A stretch of DNA of 64,000 bases from Sisyra terminalis (Eukaryota > Arthropoda > Insecta > Neuroptera > Sisyridae), in assembly GCA_958496175.1 (NCBI GenBank), contig OY292276.1, forward strand, positions 62,757,080 to 62,821,079. The letters run 5' to 3'. Positions 12,348-22,099 of the stretch are shown piece after piece; the stretch's first letter is position 1; every line of letters starts with the position of its first letter. The notes under the pieces are model-generated. The model had not been told where the DNA came from and searched no databases. It was given only the letters and a program-made list of their open reading frames with translations. The position numbers and the translations under genes were made by a program.

Positions 12348-13083
12348 GCTAATTTCTCGAAAAGTAAACCTTTAATCAACATTTAAGTGTCAAATTTAGC
12401 TGTAAACCATCGATTTTATATAAGTGTAATGTTTTTAATTACTTTTTACGCGAAATCACATGATTTAAGTAACATTTTATAAAGGTTGAAAGTCGATTTA
12501 GGAAAATTAGTTTTCTAAGTAATTGCTTGGAGATATTGGTAATTTTTTGATGTCAATCGATAGAGTAATTCATTATCTTTCAATAGATATCCCAATCATA
12601 ATCGAATTCAATATATTAAGGGGGGCAAACCACCCTTAAATGTTAGAAAGGGATGTAGTTGCTGACGGAAAAGCAAATTTCAATGTCATCGTTTAGACAT
12701 ATTGGTTGTTTTTTTTGATAAATCAATAGAGTAATCAATTAGCTTTCATTTGGTATCCCAATCATTACATGACATAAAGAAAATCATCCTTAAATGTCTG
12801 AAATTTGAGTTAGAGTACTGAATATTGGCATGTTCAAAAAGGGCAAATCGTCGAATTTTGTTTTTTTGATGCTCACCGGGTTGCCTATAGAGCGAAACAT
12901 AAACAACTTTGACATCCGCTAAACATGCAAATCAAATTGGTTGAAAATACAATTTTAAATGATGTTCGAGTGGAAAAAATGTTATATTTTGTATCATTTA
13001 CTAATAATCGATCAGTTTATAACGATAGAAGGGAAGAAATAAAGATATTTTTGATCCTAAATGAAGATAATGACATACCCCTT
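12348..13083 (-). repeat. Inverted arm of the foldback
   Basis: From GCTAATTTCTCGAAAAGTA onward the sequence is the reverse complement of the 742-bp unit, including its TTTTTACGCGAAATCACATG segment, both sub-repeats (at about 12550 and 12720) and the AATGACA end. Identity is high but clearly below that between the two direct units. Confidence 0.85.
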
Positions 13084-13539
13084 CAAACCTGACAACAAAA
13101 CGCTGAACTATTTTGAAAGCCACGCCCACTTTGCCACTATGTAGAACCGGTTTGGATCTTGGATAATTGTAATTAGTGGACATTAAATTAATGAAAATAC
13201 CATTTAAAACGATCGATTCATGCTTAAATTGTGTTAACTTGCATCGATAAGCTTCACTTTATCGATTTAAATCGATATTACAATCGTAAAGTAATGCTCC
13301 GAGTGAAATGGAGTTCCTTAACCTCTTATTTTAGCATACAAACAAAACGCTAATTTCTCGAAAAGTGAACGTTTAATTGAAATTCTAAGTTCATTTTCGG
13401 TTTTAATGCATCGGATATTATCTAAAAATCATACATTTACTTAATTTACATTGGCAAGTATTGATTTTTATCTGCGGGTGTTTGCTCGTATGTATATCAA
13501 CATGGGCAGTTTTAAAAATTGTTGTTTGTAACTTTGAAC

Positions 13540-14340
13540 TAAACAAATAAATAGACAAATATAACAAAATATGAATAATTTATTTAAATAATTCAACAAG
13601 TTGTATGGATCCAGTAGTAGATATCGGTAGATCTCCCGTTCTCAATAAAGTTCATTAGATGGGCTTATTGGTAGTCATTTTTCCGGTGGTTGTTGTTGTT
13701 CTTGTTGGTTTTGGCACTAGTGTTGCTTGCTTCTTCATTCAATATAAATATCTAGTAGATATAAATATTTCTTGCTTTGCTCCTCCTTATTTCTTTATTG
13801 CCTTTATTTGATTCTTGAGCCAGACACCTTGCTTATTATATATAGCTATTCGGAGAATAAATTCTTGATGACTTTGCTTATGATGATTCTGCAACGTTCG
13901 CTTAACTATTATTTACTTCCACTTTTGCGGAAAGGGGCGCTTCAAATCCAATAAATCACCTGAAAAATAAAATTACATGAATAAGAAAAGAACATTCTCT
14001 TCTTCGTAATCTTTAACATGGTTTCCAATAGATAGATATATTGATGGAGATAAATTGGAGATCAGAATCTGCTGGACGGTCCTTTTTCAGCGATTAGGTA
14101 TTTGCCGTGCTGCGGACGCGAACTCTTGTCCACGAGCTGTTCCAGCAGGTCGATGATTGCCTACGTTTCCTTTTCCCCTCTGGCCCCTGTGCTGTTTTTC
14201 CTTCTGTTCCTGTGCTAGATATAGTGACGTGGGATTAGGAATGTCCGAATACTCAATAATTCCTCCATTCTACGTTAGCAAATAGAGTGTCAGGGGACAA
14301 TTATGGATATAATTGTGATTGATAACAACAAATTATTTTG
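13540..14340 (-). pseudogene. G5: inverted paralogue of G4
   Basis: Reading the - strand, a frame of 60 codons is open from 14269 to a stop at 14087 after an acceptor CTAACGTAG. It reads IIEYSDIPNPTSLYLAQEQ... and ends ASAARQIPNR. In another frame the same DNA reads IIDLLEQLVDKSSRPQHGKY, matching ELLEKLVDKNSRPQ in G4. The paralogy extends upstream (CTATTTGCTAA, GGAACAGAAGGAAAAACA versus GGAAAACAACC). Downstream exons like those at 9322 and 9618 were not found, so the copy is probably incomplete. The region 13560-13950 is low-complexity on this strand (AAC-rich) and ends in an AATAAATTATTC 3' end. Confidence 0.35.
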
Positions 14341-15003
14341 ACATTAAAGATAAACTTTATGGCAACGAAACATATTTGAAGAAAACTTAAGCCATTAACA
14401 AAGAAATTCAAAGATAGATTGATTTTTTGACACACAGAAATTTTTCAAAGTAGTCTTGAGAAGATCTTCAAAAGGCAAAATGCTGTGCTAACTAACTGCT
14501 GCAATAAATTAATTTCGTTTCCTGATTCTTATACTCAAGGTTTATAAATTATTGCACAGGTTGCCCCATTAGACAAAAAAATGACGTCTTACGAAAAATT
14601 TTGAAGTTTGAATCAGTCTAAAGATATATACGAATTTTTTTTTTTTTTTTACGGAATCTCTCCAATTTGGATATTATAACAGTAATAATTTCCTTCCGTA
14701 TGTTATTAGTGATAAGTCCACAAATACACGGAGGCATGATGGAAAGTCTAAGCTTTGAACTTGTGCGTCTGCAATTGCATATCTCTTCTTATTTAGAAAG
14801 AAAAACGGACACTCCTTTTCTGAAATTTTAAAAAACTATTGATTGAATGATAAAAGTAATAAAACTCTAACGGATTACCATTCACCAAATATATTTGTTA
14901 CAAAGCGAATTTAATTTAGGTAACAACTGCTTTTCTCTGCATCCATTTTGAGACTCAAAATCTGTAAAAATAAAATCATATTATTATTTGAATTTGAGTA
15001 CAA

Positions 15004-16680
15004 TTATTTCACTCCAGAAGACTGTTTTAATGTTATTGTAAAATTATTGTAGGAGACATGTAAACTTTTAAAATGGTAGGTAAATAGTAAAGCTCTACCT
15101 ACTTGTTGTATTTTGATTATAAAACTATTACATGAATATTCCACAATCACCACACTGCATTCATTCCAGATTTGGTTGTTTTCAGGTAAACTCCAAGTCC
15201 TATTGACCCCCGAAATTGTGGGTTTGGAGGAGAATAATGCTGCGAATCCCATGGACAATTACACCACATTATAGGATTTCTGTATCCGAAAGTCATTCCT
15301 GGATTCGTTCAAAAAGCGTGGATTCATTAAAGCCATTTTTTGTGGATGTACACCAAAACTTAACTTTTATATGTAAAGAGGGTCTCTCTTTCACTTCCAT
15401 CTAAAATAAAAGTTTTTAATTTAATCTGGGTATTAGGTACCTTGATACTTTGATCCAAAGATTTACATACTTACCACAAAAGTTTATTGTCTTTATTTAA
15501 CTCTCATTTAACTTTTACGCAATTGTCTACAAAGAATTTGAAGTTGAGTAAAACTTGAAGTAATTTCACAAAATCTTCGTAAATTTTATTACATCTTATT
15601 GTCGGACTATTAATTTCATCTTATGACTCCAAAAAAAAGGCGAAGACTGCAACGTGCAAAAGTAAGAGCCGAAGAGGAACTCGAATTGGGGAAAAACTTG
15701 GGATTATTGTTCTCTATCCTCACACATATCACATCTCATTTCCGCATTATTACTTTCAACCCATGTGTTCGATTAGTACTTGAGGATAGTAGTTTGTAGA
15801 AGCCAGAACCAAGTAGAGCTTCGTTGGTACTAATTCTTGTCAAATCTTCATCATCTGATCCGTGCAGTAATATGGACCTGGTAACTGAACAAAGAGTCAA
15901 TATTCCTGATTCAAGTATGGTACTACCTAGGTACTACCAAATGGTTCCAACAAATCCCGAGGGAATTAATTGAAATAACTTTTCAAATGACGTCAAACAT
16001 AAGGGGCAATACTTAATAAACCCTGAGATAGATTGCCAATAGAACACAAGACATTGTTAGAATACCTAATAATATATATTAAGTTCCTAATAACTATACA
16101 ACATGCAAAAGCAACAAGTAGCATTTGTTTGTATTCCATTGATTCCTATTTTGGAAAATTTAAATATCAATTTCGGAAATATATAATAATGCAAGCGATT
16201 AAATAAGACAATTAACATAATTTTAGGGCAACAATTAAGAGAAAATTACTTTGTTCTTGTGCATGAAAAACTAACCTCATTGTAGGTACTGTGCAATTTT
16301 TATCTTTCGACAATTTGAAAAATTTACTTACAGTTTTCCATTTCCATATTCCAATCGATGCACCAAATAATAGTTTTGCTATAAATTGAGAAATTTAATT
16401 AATAATGCACAAATTTCCGCTACTTTATCGCTGATTTCATTGCAACTTGGTCGATCAAAACAACAGGTGGTCGGCAGTTGTTGTATGTGTATGTATACAC
16501 ATAAAAGGAGAATAATAATAATAAAGTAAGTAGAAAAGATCGATGAAATGCAAGTTAAAGAGAGAAGTGAATAGTATCACGTAAACTAACATTTCCAACA
16601 TTTTCCACCCGTCCCCATATTCCTTTCGACTCCTTAATACTTCGAAAGGTAAAAATAACGCTTTGCATTTTCCCTGTTTT
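15004..16680 (-). pseudogene. Module C: paralogue of B
   Basis: An exon after TTTTATTTTAG begins with an ATG at about 15402 and reads MEVKERPSLHIKVKFWCTST before decaying; the matching exon of B reads MKDKNSLRINAKFWCTSTKK. Further upstream on this strand a donor GTAAGTATG (plus strand CATACTTAC near 15468-15476) and a paralogous exon at 15600-15690 are seen. C lacks about 107 bases found in B between 24870 and 24977, which carry GHACDAIKKLLYLLDNKPN. The 84-codon frame 15004-15258 is open but has no counterpart in B. Similarity to B continues to about 16675, so the duplicated block was at least 1.4 kb. Confidence 0.35.
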
Positions 16681-16769
16681 TAGTTGAACATAATTTATTT
16701 TTCACCAATTAAGGGCATATCCTAAGTGGGGGGATCGTGGGGATAAATTCAAGGCATTCAAGTTAACCA

Positions 16770-16990
16770 AAAAAATAATGCCAATCAGGCAGTTATTGTA
16801 CTGTTCAAACGGTTCTAAACGATTCGGAATGTTCAATAAAACATGAACGACCATTGTTGTATTGAACTGCCCCCTAGCGAAATAATATGACAATACCTTT
16901 GAATTTTAAAATATGAAATTTTTGAACCCAAAACTTGGACCATAAAAATGTAACGCCTTTAATATTGGAATGACATTGAATTACAGCAAT
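16770..16990. repeat. Short direct repeat, first copy
   Basis: It shares TTGAATTT-AAAATATGAAATTTTTGAAC and flanking sequence with 17595-17790, about 830 bases downstream. A 63-codon - strand frame, 16702-16893, covers part of it, but the second copy does not keep the frame. It is probably a non-coding local duplication or a decayed exon. Confidence 0.5.
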
Positions 16991-17594
16991 AAAGAAATTT
17001 AAAATTAAATAAGGGCAAGAGAGTTTATGGAGAGTGTAGGTAGCTCAGAATTCTCACAGAACACCCTAAACATATCTAAAACAAATATTATTTTTCTATC
17101 CAATTTTCCTTTTTTCCCCATCAAAGTCTGACACAATAATGAAAATTGCAAACCACAACATTATAGGTCCATAAGAAGCTAAAATGAAAAAGCTTTTTCT
17201 TTAATAAATCCAAGTTAAAATAAAAAGCGTTGAATATGGCAAAGGGTGTGGGAATTGTCATTTGATTGTTTGCAAATGAAAAAGGCGAAACTAGAAAAAT
17301 AAATAAAACCGGCTCTAGAATTTAATCGTGAAAATCATAAGGAAAAAAATTGGAATATTTAATTCATATTCTAGCGATTTTCCTTTGACAAGTAATGTGA
17401 CAGCGGTGAAAAAATTTTCATATTGCAAACCTTTTCTTTGGGCACATTCAACATAACCTTTTGTCTAACTTTTTAGATGAAAGAAAAACTGGTCAATAAA
17501 ATAATGATTTCCCAACTGTAGGCATTCTGAAATGACAATTTTTAGTTCGTTATAAATAAAAATTTACTTGAAAACCCAATGGAACCAAGAATTT

Positions 17595-17790
17595 CTTTCA
17601 GTGTTCAAATAGTTCAAACGAAAATGTATGGCAATTATTGTATGAAACTGGCCTCTGGTTAATGAACTTTACAATATCTTTGAATTTGAAAATATGAAAT
17701 TTTTGAACGCTTTGAAACCACGGAATATGTTAAAACTATAAAAATTAAATCCTATTATATTGGGACCATTTGAACTCTTAAATAGCGATC
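17595..17790. repeat. Short direct repeat, second copy
   Basis: The matched core is TTCAAA...ATTGTATGAAACTGGCCTC versus ATTGTTGTATTGAACTGCCCCC, then CTTTGAATTTGAAAATATGA. Identity is moderate, so the duplication is old relative to the 26.4 kb units, which all carry both copies. Confidence 0.5.
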
Positions 17791-18843
17791 TACATATAAT
17801 AACTAATATCAATAATTTACTGATTATTTGGTTTCAATGTAAACCAGAAAAATCGACATTGTAATTGAATTGGATTAAATCTAATGTGAACAATCCATTA
17901 GCAACCTGTAGGTACTGACCTCATATTCCTATCGATAATTTATTTAAAAAAAAAAAAAGCAATAAGAAAGTTTCTTTAATTCAATTCGGTTAGTGCAATA
18001 CTTTAGTTATTCAGCGTTAAGAATTTAAAAAGCTTCCAACAAATAGTTTTACATTAAATAAAAATTATTTAAAATAATAATTAAGAGAACATTTTTCACC
18101 GAATTCAATTAAGAAGAGCCAATGTAATCTCACCTTCATTTAAAAACTACTTGTCGTAGGTACTATCTTCTATCAATCCATACAACTTATTTTGAAAATA
18201 ATTACGAGAGAGTACTTATTTGAGCCTTTAATTAAAATCCCAAACAAATTCCTAATCAAGAATCAGTTGAATTAGCCGATGCAATTGCTTTAATAACTAA
18301 GGAAATTTAATTGATTTTTCCTTTTTCAAGTTGAATTTTAATTCTATTGAATTATGTATATAGTGCAGAAGTTAACAATATCGTTTGCAGTGTAAATCTA
18401 GGAAATGTTTATGAGATATTTTTTAAAGGCTTAATAAAATCTTAAAAATGTTTTGATACTTGATAATAAATTTAAATAAACCATTGTGACGTTATCCTGA
18501 ATATTAAAATGAATTCTTTTAAGAAAAAGATGCAATGATGTTGCCTTAATAGTTTGATGAATACTTAAATTTCTATCAGTGGCTTAAATATTAAAGTATT
18601 TTTAGATATTTATCTATATGCAGCAAGTGCACAGAATGTAGTATAACATAAACAATTTGTTAAATTTGTGTGCTTATGAAAATTAAATATTTTAGCAATT
18701 AAAAAAAATGATGTCTACAATAATTTTCTTTGTTACTTATGAAATTTACAAAATCAATTTTAAAATCAACTATACCTACAAACTTTTCACACTTCATCAC
18801 AATAACGACACAATAGTTTAATTATAAATCAAGTGACGGGTAC
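17791..18843. other. AT-rich stretch, no gene seen
   Basis: Only AT-rich DNA and an A-run at about 17947-17958, which is two bases shorter in copy 3. No open frame, RNA gene or repeat end is supported. Confidence 0.6.
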
Positions 18844-19157
18844 AATTAATTTGTACAAACCAGTAGAAGAAATTTAAATTTCTGCCGTTGAAATCGTCGT
18901 CGATCGGCGCCACTCCAAGCCCTATATAAATGGGGAGAAAATATACATCTTTTATTTTACATTTACACTTAGTGTAGCATATATCTATGGATATTATATC
19001 AATATTTATGCATCAATATCATTCTTCTATTATTAGCTGCGCTTGCAATATATATATATGGGAATAGTTGATCTTCATAATCTCGATGACAATTGATTTG
19101 TTTTCGTTGAATAAATTAAAATCATCTAAAAAAAAAAAAAAAAACTTAAATTAATTT
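18844..19157 (+). mobile_element. Retroposed-looking insertion with A tail
   Basis: AATAAA (about 19109) is followed after about 13 bases by a run of 17 A at 19128-19144. AATTAATTT occurs just after the tail at 19149-19157 and at 18844-18852, a possible 9-bp target duplication. Inside are a TATA-like TATATAAA at 18923-18930 and an ATG at 18987. The ATG frame gives 26 residues. The next frame reads INIILLLLAALAIYIYG, which resembles a secretory leader but has no ATG. It could be a processed pseudogene, a short interspersed element or an immobile small gene. AT-rich target duplications arise easily by chance. Confidence 0.35.
18923..18930 (+). promoter_or_regulatory. TATA-like box
   Basis: TATATAAA lies in a locally GC-richer context (GATCGGCGCC upstream, GGGG downstream), about 57-64 bases before the ATG at 18987. 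It is conserved in all three unit copies. No initiator motif was recognised. Confidence 0.3.
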
Positions 19158-19459
19158 CACCACTTACTTAACAAATATTAATTAATCCTATTTGAAGTAA
19201 TGTATGATATTGTTATGCTAAATCACCTAAACGATGATAACACAGTAGGTGGTCTTACAACTGTTGTAAATCCAATTGGAATGAATTTACAACGATACAC
19301 CACGAGAGGTATACGGGGTGATTACGTATGAGTATTTAAAGATAAATATTCCGAATACAAAATGAATATTGTCTAGGTAAGCTATACTTATGCAATCGTT
19401 GATATTAACCAGAACCAATATAACATAGTGAATAATATCAACTTACTTGAATTATAAAT

Positions 19460-20060
19460 GATTATCTAATCTCTGGATGCATTTCTCCTGCACAGCGTCA
19501 TAGAAAGATTTTTACAATCCAAAGGTACGTTTTCCAACTGATTTCTCATAAACGCGCCATAAGTACCTACTTTGTGGATGTACGCCAAAATGTTTCTTTT
19601 ATATTATAGATGAACTTTTTTTTCTTGTTCAACCTAAAAAAATAGTTTTAAATTTCCATTCTATTACATAGTATCATGTACCAGAAAACTTATTACCTCA
19701 AAAGCCTTTTGTCGTCAACTCTCTGCTTACTTTAAGCGTAATTATGGTTGTCTACGAGAAACTTAAATTGGAGAAAAACTTGAGTGATAGTTTTGCACAT
19801 CCACATCCACATTATTACTTTCATTCCATGGGGGGAGCAAGATAGTAAAGTTGGGAACAGAAGCGTACGAAAAAAAGGAACAAATGGGAAGAGTGAAGAC
19901 ATCTTGAGATGTAAACTTCTGTTAATTCTTCTTCGCCATAATGAGTTCAGTTATCTGTATATTATTCTAATCCCCGTAGATGAACGAATAGTAAATTAAC
20001 ACTCTGACTTCCAATAAGCCTTAGGAGTCGACGTAGGTACTTCCAAATATCTCTAAGAAA
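19460..20060 (-). pseudogene. Module D: degenerate paralogue of B and C
   Basis: It shares TTTGTGGATGTACGCCAAAA (19589 region; TTTGTGGATGTACACCAAAA in B and C) and ACATTATTACTTTC...CCCATG with them. A - strand frame 19466-19555 is open (AFMRNQLENVPLDCKNLSMT..., 29 residues to TAG). The exon donors and the DQLSYD segment are not recognisable, so this copy is more decayed than B and C. The 71-codon + strand frame at 19784-19999 lies antisense to it and is probably fortuitous. Confidence 0.3.
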
Positions 20061-20354
20061 TTATAAGAAATGACAATTTTTAATTTTACCGAAATTTATT
20101 AAAACTTATCGTTTACCTGTTTATACAATATTAACAATGCTGCTTTACATTGACCAAAAACGTAGCAAGAAAAAATCCACGGGAAATTAAAAAATATGCA
20201 AACATATTAAACTGGGTACCTAGTTCCTATAAAGTCAGAGCATTGTCAGATATTGTGAGTTGAAACTTATTTACATTTATTATCATACCTATTAGTTTAT
20301 GTCATTGCCATCAAGTTCATCATTAATTTGAGAACACTGAAACTGCGTACTTAC

Positions 20355-20640
20355 ACCAAACTGTCTAAGAAGTTGGCTTTTTCTTTTCGGATACCACCAG
20401 GTTGATTTCCCCCTCTCTTTGCATTTATTCTCCGTATTACTCCGTACGTTTTAATTAGCATCACAAAATAATCAAATAGTTGGTAAGACGTTTTCTAAAT
20501 GACTCCACAAATCTGCACAGAAAAAGTACTTAATTTAGAATTATTATTAAATTTTGTTATAAAATATTAATCGAAGATCCCAATGACATATTTTACGGTT
20601 CAACGATAACTGCTTCCTTCAATTCCTAGATACATTGAAT
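20355..20640 (-). CDS. Micro-exon module 1
   Basis: On the - strand two acceptors, TTTTTTCTGTGCAG at 20641 and TTTTTCTGTGCAG at 20513, each precede AT plus an open codon series. From 20640 it reads SMYLGIEGSSYR; from 20512 it reads LWSHLENVLPTI. A further block ending at 20355 reads MLIKTYGVIRRINAKRGGNQ... and ends KANFLDSL just before a strong donor GTAAGTACG. In copy 3 its ATG at 20461 has become AAG, so that codon is probably internal if this is a gene. It lies directly upstream of module D on the same strand. The product was not recognised. Confidence 0.4.
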
Positions 20641-20732
20641 CTGCACAGAAAAAAGAATCATTAATTTATATATTTAAAACTTAAACTAAATTTTCTAAAG
20701 CTAAGCTTATAAAACTAATGATCTATCTACGT

Positions 20733-20754
20733 ATATATATATATATATATATAA
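20733..20754. repeat. (AT)n microsatellite
   Basis: An uninterrupted GTATAT... run in copies 1 and 2. In copy 3 (63614-63629) it is interrupted by GTT and is five bases shorter. Confidence 0.9.
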
Positions 20755-21376
20755 GTTATTAACGAAAAAGATCTCACATAATATAATATAAACCCCAAAT
20801 ATAAAAATAATTTCATGTAGGTATTAGTATAAAATAATTTCAAGATAGAGAATACGTTTTTAGAGTACTAGATAAGAGAAATAGGCTTTTAAGGGTAGGT
20901 AGGGCAGAGGTTTTGAATCTATAAAGTGAACATTTCGTGTTCGTATTATCGTTTTATAAATTTAATGATTGCAAAGGACTGAACGACGTGGGTCGCAGTT
21001 TTGAATCGACTATTTATCAATTGTAAGTTCAGCTATTGCACAAATGCATATATCTAAGCCAATATATAATATTAAATTTAGTATAATGTTACAAGTTGTT
21101 AATGTTATAAAACAACTTATAAAAATTGAAACCCAAACAAGAGGTATTAAATGTTTCTATCTAAATAATACCTAAGCCTAGTTTCAATTGATTTAAAGTA
21201 GTATTAGTTTCCCGTGAAATATTGGGGTCAAAAGAATAATAGAGATAAAGTATAACTAAGCTATAGATAGGATTTGATAACGATGACTGGTATTAGGTAA
21301 TAATAAGAAGCTTGATGGCTTGAATGGCTGAAGAAGAAGGAATTTCAATAGTTTCGTCATGTCTTGAATTGCTCAT

Positions 21377-21536
21377 CTAATCAATTCTTCCGACTGCAAT
21401 CATTCCAAGAGAATATCTGCAAAGAAAATAAAATTTAATTAAAGCAAAAAAATAAGGTTTTTAAATTCTTCATTTCTTGAGGGCCAACGTGCTAACACAT
21501 CTCTTTGAATTCTTTCACATTGACAATCCATCGAAT
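21377..21536 (-). CDS. Micro-exon module 2
   Basis: An acceptor TTGTCTGTGCAG precedes an exon from 21536 that reads SMDCQCERIQRDVLARWPSR... and stays open for 31 codons. About 20 bases after that stop, an acceptor TTTTCTTTGCAG precedes the second exon from 21416, reading YSLGMIAVGRID and ending in TAG at 21377. The arrangement (two acceptors about 120 bases apart) is the same as in modules 1 and 3. No GT donor could be placed confidently between the two, so the intron boundaries remain open. Confidence 0.4.
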
Positions 21537-21728
21537 CTGCACAGACAAAACAACATTTAATCTCTTCAAATCAGTTGAATATAAAAACTTAAAATTAATA
21601 AAAAACTACGTAAAGACAATAACAATAAAGCTAAGATAATATTATAACTGAACTATTTTGGATAGGTAGGCGGCGCTAAGCTAACAATATAAGAATTCCC
21701 ATTGTTCTATTATTTTTTTTTAAAACAT

Positions 21729-21904
21729 TCAAGGGGGAGAGGGTGGTTGTTTTGAATTAATTTTCATAACTTGGCGATTGGTATAGAGGTCGGCTCCATT
21801 ATCAATTGTTCCGCAAAAATCTGTAACAGAAAAAAATAATCAAAAACTAAAGACAATTTGGTTTCGTTTCTTCATTTCTTCAGATTTTCCCGTGACCATT
21901 GCAT
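21729..21904 (-). CDS. Micro-exon module 3
   Basis: An acceptor TTTTTTTTCTGTGCAG precedes an exon from 21904 reading AMVTGKSEEMKKRNQIVFSF. A second acceptor, TTTTTTCTGTTACAG, precedes an exon from 21820 reading FCGTIDNGADLYTNRQVMKI... to a TGA at 21729. Both exons begin with AT followed by the open frame, the same phase as in modules 1 and 2. The longer 85-codon frame 21840-22097 runs through the T-rich intron and is not a real extension. Confidence 0.4.
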
Positions 21905-22099
21905 CTGCACAGAAAAAAAAAACACAATTAAAAAATGGAATTTGAATTTTTAAAATAAAATCAAAATATAAAAATAAACATTCAGAAATAAAACATTTGA
22001 TAAAAATACATATATCCAATAGAAATACAAGTAAATCTAAGAATTGTTTCCCCAAAAAAATAATACAATAAAAATTGAAATAACTAGAAGAGAACATAA

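Larger units (their letters stand above)
10162..13457. mobile_element. 3.3 kb foldback element with terminal inverted repeats
   Basis: The left end 10162-10275 and the right end 13345-13457 are inverted copies, sharing ATGATTTTTAGATAATAT, GATGCATTAAAACC and TCGAG-AATTAGCG with mismatches. Between them lie about two and a half direct units of 742 bp, an inverted arm, and a 44-bp motif present in three copies. There is no coding capacity, so it is non-autonomous. The organisation (long, composite inverted repeats with internal tandem units) is that of foldback-type DNA transposons; the mobilising family cannot be named. No convincing target-site duplication was identified. Confidence 0.8.

Noticed and set aside
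10502..13083. Regularly spaced repeats that might suggest a CRISPR array
   Set aside because: Units are about 742 and 165 bp with no unique short spacers, and the context is eukaryotic.
13659..13811. + strand ATG frame of 50 codons with a hydrophobic start (MGLLVVIFPVVVVVLVGFG), resembling a signal peptide
   Set aside because: The hydrophobic run is the translation of a GTT-rich simple sequence lying antisense to the 3' part of G5. There are no supporting splice or promoter signals.
19784..19999. 71-codon + strand frame, intact in all three copies
   Set aside because: It lies antisense to degenerate module D. Its conservation reflects the recent duplication rather than constraint.
21840..22097. 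85-codon - strand frame
   Set aside because: Most of it reads through a T-rich intron-like stretch (phenylalanine/isoleucine-rich). Only the last 20 codons, after the acceptor at 21904, are exon-like.
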